Part shown: positions 4,170 through 10,491 of the stretch, in pieces
Layout: each line of letters starts with the position of its first letter
How positions within the stretch are numbered: position 1 is the stretch's first letter
Assembly (NCBI GenBank): GCA_013151465.1
Contig: JAADIF010000020.1
Location: 1 to 10,491 of the forward strand
Direction of reading: 5' to 3'
DNA from: Microcaldota archaeon
GTDB lineage: Archaea; Aenigmatarchaeota; Aenigmatarchaeia; QMZP01; QMZT01
Length of the DNA: 10,491 nucleotides
Made by a program: the position numbers and the translations under genes
Notes under the pieces: model-generated
The model's database searches: none
The model's input: the letters and a program-made list of their open reading frames with translations, nothing else
Told to the model about the DNA's origin: nothing

Positions 4170-6638
4170 CTATACGTAGTTTTCCCATACGAACTTTCCC
4201 CATTCAGATTTTGATGGGTCTATGCCATCTTCCCCGGCAAAGAATTGCACTATCTCTCCCATGGCTCCCCTTATTGACAGGTCATCCAATACTTTGAGAT
4301 CCTGCAACGAGTTTATGAGCCGTCTCTGCATGTAACCGGATTTTCTTGTTCTGAGAGACTTGTCCATGAGACCTTCTCTTCCATTCATAAGATTCCAGAA
4401 AAATTCGTATGGAAGGAGACCTTCTTTGAAACCGCGCGATACGAATCCGTGAGATGCCGCTGAAAGGTCGCCTCTTTTGAAATGCGGAAGCGTCCTTCCC
4501 ATATAACCACGTTGTATCCGTTTTCCAAGTATTGTCTCTGAACCTACGCATGCGGCCATCTGGGTCGTATTTATATTTGAGCCTTTGGCGCCGGATTCTG
4601 TCATTGCTATTATGTCACTATATCTGACATTCTTGATGACTATCTTGCTTACATCGTTAAGGCCGTTCGCCAGTGTATTTAGCATTTGCGCTTCAAGTGA
4701 CTCTTTTCGGGTCATTCCCGGAAGTATCTTAAGGGTTCCCTCATTATATGCCGCAATCAGTTTGTTGGCTTTGTTTTCGGCATATTTCACGGATTTTCTT
4801 ATCTCTTTCATGATATCATCACTCAGGTCAAGGTCAGATATCCCTATGGTTAACCCTCTTTTCATAAGATAGGCGACTCCGATGCGACCTGCGTTATCGA
4901 TGAACTGCCTCAATTTTTCATTATCGCCAAGTGCGCTTATGCTGTTTATTATCTTCCCCTTGAAAGCACCGACGGCTGTCTTATCTATAACTCCGCTCTT
5001 TATCTGGCCATTCTCTATCTCAACCAATCCGTTATTTTTATCTTCATTTCTGGAAGACCATAAATTAGCCTTGAAATCAAGGTTCAATTCCTTCGGTAAA
5101 AGCAAACTTACTATGTCGCGTCCGCTAAACTTCTTTTTGTCAGGTATCTTTGCATCTATGCCGGCCGCTGCCAACAGATCGGATGTTTCTTCTTTGGAGA
5201 GTTCAACACCGCTTTTAGTAAGAAGGCTTATGCCGGTTATCTGATCGAGATCAAGACCGACAAGAGGTCCGCCGAACTTCGGTGAAATTATATTATCCTT
5301 GACATCCATAAGAAGAGATGCCTCAGACCTCGCCTCCTGCGTCTGCAGAGCATGGAGGTTCATCTCATCCCCGTCGAAATCTGCATTGTAGGGCGGACAC
5401 ACGGAAGGATTCATCCTGAATGTTTTGTGCGGCATAATTTTTGCGTAATGCGCCATAATGGAAACCTTATGAAGCGATGGTTGCCTATTGAATAGGACGA
5501 CATCATTATCCTGAAGTTTCCTTTCCACTATCCATCCTTTATCCAGCATCAATATAAGATCTCCGCGGTTATCATCGGTTACCCTTATTCTCCTCCCGTC
5601 GGGTCGTATCAAATAACTAGCTTTTCCTTCAACTATGAGTTTTTTCATCTTCTCTATATTGAGAGGTGTAACATGTTCTGGTATTGTCAACTCGGATGCG
5701 ACATCCTCAGGAACTCCCACCTCATTCACAGAGAGCATCGGATCCGGAGATATTACGGTCCTTGCGGAAAAGTTTACCCTTTTGCCAAGAAGGTTTCCTC
5801 TGATGCGGCCTTCCTTTCCTTTGAGGCGCTGCACCATTCCCCTCAATGGTCTCCCGGAACGGTGCCTTGCCTGCGGTATTCCTGAAAGCTCGTTATCAAA
5901 CAGAGTCGAAACGTGATATTGAACAAGCTCCCACAAATCGGATATTATGAATTCTGGGGCCCCTATATCTATATTTTCTTTCAGCGACTGGTTTATCCTC
6001 ACTATATCAACCAGCTTATGCGTAAGGTCGTCTTCTGACCTCTCCCCGGTCTCGAGTGTTATAGACGGTCTCGAATTGACAGGAGAAACAGGTAGAAGCG
6101 TAAGTATAAGCCATTCTGGCCTTCCTCCAACAAATTCTATCCTTTTCAAATCCCTGTCCGGTATTTTCTCGAACAACTCCCTTATCTTCTCCGCATCAAA
6201 ATCCTTCTTGTCTATGTTATAAGAATAAGGCTTAACGAAAGAAACCTTCTTATGCACAGTCGAACAGAAAGGACATTTGCTCGGCGGCGATTTTGCAAGT
6301 TCTTCAAGCGAGGCGCGCTCCTTTGTCATGATGCGACCGCACTTCTGACATGTGACCTTAAGCAGATTGTACACAGTTTTAGCGAACAAAACATGAACGA
6401 CCGGCTTTGCAAGCTCCAGATAGCCGAAATGTCCTTTGCATGTGTCTATATTTCCTCCACATGTCCTGCATCTCATTCCAGGATCTATTACACCCATTCT
6501 GGAATCCATGACGCCTCCGTCAACAGGATAACCATCCGCATCATAGAGATCTGAAGTAACTATTCTTATAGTCGCCATCTGGCGTATCTCTTCGGGGGAA
6601 AGGATACCAAAACCAAGGGCTTTTATCTCACCAGTCAT
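4170..6638 (-). CDS. rpoA1: DNA-directed RNA polymerase subunit A'
   Basis: This 822-residue protein is the N-terminal part of the split largest subunit and holds the catalytic magnesium site. Visible elements in order: a clamp zinc site C57-x2-C60-x6-C67-x2-H70; a second zinc site C97/C100/C122/C125; the switch and lid area RLKGKEGRIRGNLLGKRVNF (271-290); FNRQPSLHKVSIMAH (383-397); the invariant NADFDGD (418-424), whose three aspartates bind the catalytic Mg2+; the funnel region SGAKGSNINTTQMAACVG (682-699); and the bridge helix area FVSRGFKEGLLPYEFF (732-747) to GYMQRRLINSLQDL (768-781). The bridge helix reads MDKSLRTRKSGY where DTAV(K/R)TA is the strong consensus. Length is a little below the roughly 870-890 of many archaeal A' subunits. 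The ATG at 6636-6638 has AGGTG upstream and follows the rpoB1 stop by 8 bp. It pairs with A'' to form the full subunit. Confidence 0.98.
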   Translation of the reverse strand: MTGEIKALGFGILSPEEIRQMATIRIVTSDLYDADGYPVDGGVMDSRMGVIDPGMRCRTCGGNIDTCKGHFGYLELAKPVVHVLFAKTVYNLLKVTCQKCGRIMTKERASLEELAKSPPSKCPFCSTVHKKVSFVKPYSYNIDKKDFDAEKIRELFEKIPDRDLKRIEFVGGRPEWLILTLLPVSPVNSRPSITLETGERSEDDLTHKLVDIVRINQSLKENIDIGAPEFIISDLWELVQYHVSTLFDNELSGIPQARHRSGRPLRGMVQRLKGKEGRIRGNLLGKRVNFSARTVISPDPMLSVNEVGVPEDVASELTIPEHVTPLNIEKMKKLIVEGKASYLIRPDGRRIRVTDDNRGDLILMLDKGWIVERKLQDNDVVLFNRQPSLHKVSIMAHYAKIMPHKTFRMNPSVCPPYNADFDGDEMNLHALQTQEARSEASLLMDVKDNIISPKFGGPLVGLDLDQITGISLLTKSGVELSKEETSDLLAAAGIDAKIPDKKKFSGRDIVSLLLPKELNLDFKANLWSSRNEDKNNGLVEIENGQIKSGVIDKTAVGAFKGKIINSISALGDNEKLRQFIDNAGRIGVAYLMKRGLTIGISDLDLSDDIMKEIRKSVKYAENKANKLIAAYNEGTLKILPGMTRKESLEAQMLNTLANGLNDVSKIVIKNVRYSDIIAMTESGAKGSNINTTQMAACVGSETILGKRIQRGYMGRTLPHFKRGDLSAASHGFVSRGFKEGLLPYEFFWNLMNGREGLMDKSLRTRKSGYMQRRLINSLQDLKVLDDLSIRGAMGEIVQFFAGEDGIDPSKSEWGKFVWENYV

Positions 6639-6646
6639 GCCAACAC

Positions 6647-8488
6647 CTAAATCTCCTCTACCTCAAGCCGTGGATATATGAGCATGGATTTCATCTCATC
6701 CAACAATAATTTGAACGCATACGATGTCGTTATCCATACTATTTCAGAATCCCTGCATACGGGACACTGGCTTTTGTTTTTTATTTCATCATGAAGGGCC
6801 ATAAGACCGCAATTGGAGCAAACCGGTATTGAAACGTTGTCAGAGTTGAATCTTTCGTTAAGCGTCAACGCAGCTCCATGTCCTATAAGGCATTGCTGCT
6901 CCATTTCACCGAGACGAAGGCCGCCTTTCTTCGAACGCCCCTCGGTCGGCTGTTTCGTAAGCAATGTAACGGGTCCCCTGCCTCTCGTCTGTATCTTGTT
7001 TGCGACCATATGATCCAATTTCATATAGAAAGCGATTCCCGTAAATATCATGACCTCATATTTTCTTCCGGTCCTTCCATCGTAGAGGATCTCCTTTCCA
7101 TCGTCTCTGAATCCTGCTTCTTTCATCATTTTTCTTATCTCATCTTCGGAAACGGCGTTGAATATTGATGCCTCTGTCTTTTCGCCTGTAAGCGCGCTCG
7201 CTTTTCCGCCTATAAGTTCAAGAAGCTGACCCACTGTCATCCTCGAGGGGATTCCATGAGGATTAAATATTATATCAGGAACTATTCCATCCTTCGTAAA
7301 AGGCATGTCCTCTTGGTGGACAAGAAGCGATATAACACCCTTTTGTCCATGGCGTGTTGCAAATTTATCGCCTATCTCGGGTATTCTCTTATCCCTGATT
7401 CTGACTTTAAACATCTGATTCCCGTCGGTCGTTTCTGTTATGAAAATGCTGTCGGCTATTCCTTTCTCTCCATATCTTACTGTGAGCGATGACTCCCTTT
7501 TATTTTCAATATCACTCATCATATCTTCGCTGGAAAGGAATCTTAACGGCGATGTCTTGCTGATTATTATATCATCCGACTTTACAGGAGTTTCGGGATC
7601 GATCATGCCATCTGAGCCCAGATGATTGTATGCAGCGTCCCCGCGATATCCCTTTATCCCGGGGTTGGGAATACCTATTTCATCCTCCTGCCCGCCCCAA
7701 TATTTCTTTTTGAGCGTTTCGTATGTACGGAAGTAGAATGATCTAAAGAGCCCTCTCTCGACGGACGACTTGTTCATGACAATGGCATCATTAAGATTGT
7801 AGCCGTCCCATGCCATAATGGCGACAACTACATTCTGCCCGTATGGATGGCCTTTCATAACGCGGTCTATTTTAGTTGTCACAAGCGGCAACTGTGGATA
7901 TGCAAGAATGTTAAATTTCGTATCTGTTCTGACTGGGTAATTGTTTGTAAACATTCCGATAGACTGCCCTACCATCTTGGCACCATAGTTTACCCTGTCT
8001 CCACGATTGAACTCTGCAAACGGTATGAGATTAGCTGATGTGCCAAGCATCATTGAAGGATGCAACTCTACATGCGTATGTTCTTCTGTGATATCCTCCA
8101 AGTACATGGCAATATAGGAATTCTCTTCCTCTTCTGCATCGAGATATTCTACTATCCCGTGCTCTATGAGATAATTCCAATCAATTTCACCGTCCAGAAG
8201 TTTCCTTATGTAATCTTCTGTAAGTTTTGGCTTTTTGTTTTCTATGACGACGACAGGTCTTCTCGCCCTGCCGGAATCTGTATTTATACGTATTTCTTCA
8301 GTTTCCGGGAAATATGCAACATTGACTTGGCTCGATATTATTCCAAACCTTCTTTTCTTTCTTATCTCATCTACGAGCTCTTTGGGATTTGGCGTCTCGC
8401 CCATGAATATTCCATTAATATATACAACTGCTCTTGCGGCCTTCGAAGGAACAGCAGCCTTAGAACCTACATTTTTCGTACTCATCAT
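6647..8488 (-). CDS. rpoB1: DNA-directed RNA polymerase subunit B'
   Basis: This 613-residue protein is the C-terminal half of a split second-largest subunit (Rpb2/beta equivalent). Landmarks are NRGDRVNYGAKMVGQSIGMF (161-180), AWDGYNLNDAIVMNKSSVER (226-245), the nucleotide-proximal lysines in GDKFATRHGQKGV (373-385), DIIFNPHGIPSRMTVGQLLE (405-424), the hybrid-binding region GRGPVTLLTKQPTEGRSKKG (503-522), LRLGEMEQQCL (525-535), and the C-terminal clamp zinc ribbon C557-S-N-C560 ... C575-P-V-C578. The usual Glu-Asp pair of the GYNxED motif is Asn233-Asp234 here; the codon AAT is clear at 7790-7792. Translation starts at one of two tandem ATGs (MMST) with AGGGGAT just upstream, 6 bp after the rpoB2 stop. 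The close spacing suggests coupled expression so that the two halves are made in equal amounts. Confidence 0.98.
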   Translation of the reverse strand: MMSTKNVGSKAAVPSKAARAVVYINGIFMGETPNPKELVDEIRKKRRFGIISSQVNVAYFPETEEIRINTDSGRARRPVVVIENKKPKLTEDYIRKLLDGEIDWNYLIEHGIVEYLDAEEEENSYIAMYLEDITEEHTHVELHPSMMLGTSANLIPFAEFNRGDRVNYGAKMVGQSIGMFTNNYPVRTDTKFNILAYPQLPLVTTKIDRVMKGHPYGQNVVVAIMAWDGYNLNDAIVMNKSSVERGLFRSFYFRTYETLKKKYWGGQEDEIGIPNPGIKGYRGDAAYNHLGSDGMIDPETPVKSDDIIISKTSPLRFLSSEDMMSDIENKRESSLTVRYGEKGIADSIFITETTDGNQMFKVRIRDKRIPEIGDKFATRHGQKGVISLLVHQEDMPFTKDGIVPDIIFNPHGIPSRMTVGQLLELIGGKASALTGEKTEASIFNAVSEDEIRKMMKEAGFRDDGKEILYDGRTGRKYEVMIFTGIAFYMKLDHMVANKIQTRGRGPVTLLTKQPTEGRSKKGGLRLGEMEQQCLIGHGAALTLNERFNSDNVSIPVCSNCGLMALHDEIKNKSQCPVCRDSEIVWITTSYAFKLLLDEMKSMLIYPRLEVEEI

Positions 8489-8494
8489 TATCCC

Positions 8495-9964
8495 CTATTT
8501 GCACTTGTTTTCAACAAGCTTCATTATCTCCATTTCTTTTTGGGCAGATATGCCTGGCGTAATCTCGCTAAGAAGTGCGAGATGCTTTCTCAACCCTATA
8601 GAAGAACCTTCCGGCGTCTCGGCGGGGCATAGCCGCCCCCACTCCGTCGGATGAATCTGTCTTGCCCTGAAATGTTCCTGGGTCGTTGTCAACGGAGAAA
8701 CGACCGAACGAAGATGCGATATTGTTTTTCTATACGAACTCCTGTCAAGACGCTGCGAAACGCCGGTAAGTCCGCCTATCCAGTTTCCAGTAGCAAGCGA
8801 TGAAAGTATCTGCTTAGTCACAGTGTTTGCCTCTATTATGGACTGGAGCGATGGTATCTTTCCCCTCTTTATAAGTTTTTGATAGTTATATGTCATTTTC
8901 GCTATAAGACCCCACCTTCCGAGAAGTATGGATCTGAAAAGGTTCTCGAGCAAATCCCCGGACATAAGAAGGCGCTTATTAGAATAATGATCTATATCAT
9001 CCTTTGGCGCCTCCCCCATCTGGACCTTTATTGTCCTCTTCACTATCCTTGCAATATACTTGGCCTTCCTGGCTCTGTCAGCACTTTCTTGACCAAGATG
9101 CGGCAAAAGATATCTATCAAGAATCTGGCTTACCCTATCCACCCGATAGTCCTCTGATATCTTGAGTTTTCTTCCTATGAAGTCGATGGCTTCTTCAGTG
9201 CTTATTATGTTCGACTCGAATAGGTTTATATAGAAACTGTTAAGTATCCTCTCTTCGCTTGTTATGAGATCGCACACAGCCTTGTCGGTCTCGACGCCAA
9301 GCGCTTTGAGAAGCACGACTATGGGCAGCCTGTGTATATTCGCAAAGGATATCGTTATCTCTCCGTATGCCGACATCTCGACAAGATGCCTCTGTTTAAA
9401 GCCGCTTCTTTCTGAATTGACCCTTACCTTTATAGAGCCGTCGTCTCCTTCTTCAAAAATCGGCTTGTTGGATGCTATCTCCTCTATGAGAACAAGGGCA
9501 CGCTCAGTGCCGTTCACTATGAAATATCCACCGGGATCCGCGGGATCCTCGCCATGTTTTATGAGCTCGTCCGAACTCATTTCCGATATGTTACAGAGCT
9601 TGGACTTTACCATTATGGGCAAATCACCTATATGGACATCCTCGCTCCTCTCTTGTATGCCATTGAACACTGGGATAATCTCTACATACATCGGGGCTAT
9701 ATAGGTAAGGTTTCGCGTTCTTGCTTCATTCGGGAATATCAGACGGACAGAACCGTCGGCCTCTTTTACCATCGGCTTTTCCACCCGAATCTTTCCGAAT
9801 TTTATCTTGAAATCTTCGAAACCATCCTGACCTATATCTATCAGACCTACTTCGTCTATTATTTTCTGAAGACCATAGTCAATAAAATTGTTAAAGGACT
9901 CGATCTGGTATCTTACCCAGCCACGATCCCTTTCAAAAGCATTTATGACGTCAATAAAAGGCAT
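8495..9964 (-). CDS. rpoB2: DNA-directed RNA polymerase subunit B''
   Basis: This 489-residue protein is the N-terminal half of the split second-largest subunit, forming the protrusion, lobe and fork. Landmarks are FPNEARTRNLTYIAPMYVEI (77-96), PGGYFIVNGTERALVLIEEI (144-163), DDIDHYSNKRLLMSGDLLEN (322-341), the fork region ATGNWIGGLTGVSQRLDRSS (391-410), SHLRSVVSPL (416-425) and HPTEWGRLCPAETPEGSSIG (438-457). It ends shortly after GLRKHLALLSEITPG, the position where B is normally divided in split-B archaea, so this is a natural split and not a frameshift: the B' frame begins with its own ribosome binding site. The ATG at 9962-9964 has GAGGGGTG upstream. It lies 56 bp after the rpoH stop; I saw no gene or clear promoter in that gap. 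Confidence 0.98.
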   Translation of the reverse strand: MPFIDVINAFERDRGWVRYQIESFNNFIDYGLQKIIDEVGLIDIGQDGFEDFKIKFGKIRVEKPMVKEADGSVRLIFPNEARTRNLTYIAPMYVEIIPVFNGIQERSEDVHIGDLPIMVKSKLCNISEMSSDELIKHGEDPADPGGYFIVNGTERALVLIEEIASNKPIFEEGDDGSIKVRVNSERSGFKQRHLVEMSAYGEITISFANIHRLPIVVLLKALGVETDKAVCDLITSEERILNSFYINLFESNIISTEEAIDFIGRKLKISEDYRVDRVSQILDRYLLPHLGQESADRARKAKYIARIVKRTIKVQMGEAPKDDIDHYSNKRLLMSGDLLENLFRSILLGRWGLIAKMTYNYQKLIKRGKIPSLQSIIEANTVTKQILSSLATGNWIGGLTGVSQRLDRSSYRKTISHLRSVVSPLTTTQEHFRARQIHPTEWGRLCPAETPEGSSIGLRKHLALLSEITPGISAQKEMEIMKLVENKCK

Positions 9965-10020
9965 TACAACACCCCTCTAACCAATCCTTACATACCGAAG
10001 TCTGTGAAGCGCACAAACTA

Positions 10021-10335
10021 TCATTCTTCCTCTTCTGGCTCTGAAGGCGCTTCAAGCTCTGTCTCTTCCTCTTCGGGTTCCTCTTCAGATGCGCCTTCGA
10101 CCTCAGGAAGCACAATCTTCCCCACGACTATCCTGTAGTATTTGGTTTCGCCTGCGGTGGGGGATTTTCTGGTGATTTCCAAAACATCCCCGGTTTTTGC
10201 CTTTAGAACCTTGACTACTGGATCTGCTTCCAGAATCTTCGGAAGGTTATCTTCAGATGCGCCGTATCTATCGAGCACATCCGCCTTTTCCTTTTTTGTC
10301 AAAACCTTAAAACCAGGAACGAGCTCATGAGACAT
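10021..10335 (-). CDS. rpoH: DNA-directed RNA polymerase subunit H (Rpb5 C-terminal homologue) with acidic tail
   Basis: This is the archaeal counterpart of the C-terminal domain of Rpb5, located at the lower jaw of the polymerase where downstream DNA enters. Residues 1-77 hold the domain: SHELVPGFKVLTKKEK (2-17), NLPKILEADPVVKVL (30-44), TGDVLEITRKSPTAGETKYY (48-67) and RIVVGKIVLP (68-77). The usual LVPxH motif is LVPGF here. Archaeal RpoH proteins usually end near this point, at about 75-85 residues; this one continues with a Glu-rich tail (78-104), 16 of 27 residues being Glu, likely disordered. It is the first gene of the cluster, as in most archaea. No good Shine-Dalgarno is close to the ATG at 10333-10335 (the nearest GGTGAT is about 20 bases upstream), so a leaderless or unusual initiation is possible. 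Confidence 0.96.
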   Translation of the reverse strand: MSHELVPGFKVLTKKEKADVLDRYGASEDNLPKILEADPVVKVLKAKTGDVLEITRKSPTAGETKYYRIVVGKIVLPEVEGASEEEPEEEETELEAPSEPEEEE

Positions 10336-10491
10336 AATATCGATTGCTATGGAATCACCGCGATTTATTTGTATATTATCAAGCAGTTATCAAAACGTGT
10401 GTGTGGAGTTAACTAAATTATATATAGTGTAAGATTTATAAACGTTTTGCCAATTCAACATACTTTGATGGATTTGCAGAGAAAAGAGTAA
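10336..10491 (-). promoter_or_regulatory. Upstream region of the RNA polymerase operon
   Basis: No gene is visible in these 156 bp on either strand. The stretch is AT-rich and holds at least three TATA-like sequences usable on the minus strand: TTTATAAA (10435-10442), CTATATATAA (10418-10427) and AATATACAAATAAATCG (10361-10377). The first two imply an rpoH leader of roughly 55-80 bases, the last a very short one. Minus-strand motif CACACACACG (10396-10405) lies between the first two elements and the gene. Which element is used cannot be decided from sequence. Confidence 0.45.
10435..10442 (-). promoter_or_regulatory. Candidate TATA box of the rpoH-led operon
   Basis: TTTATAAA is palindromic, so it could act in either direction. 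On the minus strand it is preceded by GGCAAAACG, a purine/A-rich stretch where a TFB-recognition element would lie, giving ACGTTTATA as in the element before the small zinc-ribbon gene. Use on the plus strand would place a start near 10466, but only a seven-codon frame follows before the window ends. Confidence 0.4.

Noticed and set aside
8486..8500. rpoB1/rpoB2 junction as a frameshifted single rpoB gene
   Set aside because: The break is at the known natural split point, and B' has its own ribosome binding site and a start of its own after a proper stop.
9554..10138. Plus-strand open frame of 194 codons with a Ser-rich end
   Set aside because: It is antisense to rpoB2 and rpoH; the serine run is the complement of the glutamate tail of RpoH.
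10468..10491. ATG-led plus-strand frame ending in TAA at the window edge, about 29 bp from a TATA-like element
   Set aside because: Only seven codons long, with no features; more likely chance in an AT-rich promoter region.

Overview
This window comes from an archaeon. Its right two thirds hold the archaeal RNA polymerase large-subunit cluster, read leftward (minus strand) in the conserved order rpoH - rpoB2 (B'') - rpoB1 (B') - rpoA1 (A') - rpoA2 (A''). Other archaeal marks are the split largest subunit (A'/A''), the eukaryote-type ribosomal protein L32e, and TATA-like promoter elements. The second-largest subunit is also split into B'' and B', as in many euryarchaeal lineages. Sequence divergence in the polymerase, short versions of some proteins and relocated ribosomal protein genes would fit a fast-evolving, possibly reduced (DPANN-like) lineage, but that placement is inference; no 16S rRNA gene is present.

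Layout, right to left along the main transcription direction: a 156-bp upstream region with TATA-like elements (10336-10491); rpoH with an acidic tail; rpoB2, rpoB1, rpoA1 and rpoA2 packed with 6-56 bp gaps; then, 43 bp after rpoA2, the genes for ribosomal proteins L6 and L32e, overlapping or nearly so. The seven genes probably form one transcription and translation operon. L6 and L32e normally sit in the large spc-type ribosomal cluster, so their place here is unusual.

The left 1.8 kb is a set of small genes. A 56-residue zinc-ribbon protein (minus) ends 5 bp from a convergent minimal O6-alkylguanine-DNA alkyltransferase gene (plus). That gene is divergent from a conserved-looking zinc-ribbon protein of 140 residues (minus), with a perfect 14-bp palindrome touching the alkyltransferase start codon. 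Downstream of the 140-residue gene is the 5' part of a secreted, sequon-rich beta-helix-like protein that runs off the left edge.

The most interesting signals are in the polymerase. There is a charged C-terminal extension of about 90 residues on A'', at the point where eukaryotic Rpb1 carries its CTD. RpoH has a glutamate-rich tail. Three active-centre elements carry non-consensus residues: the bridge helix in A', the Glu-Asp pair in B', and the trigger-loop region in A''. No tRNA, rRNA, CRISPR array or mobile element was seen.
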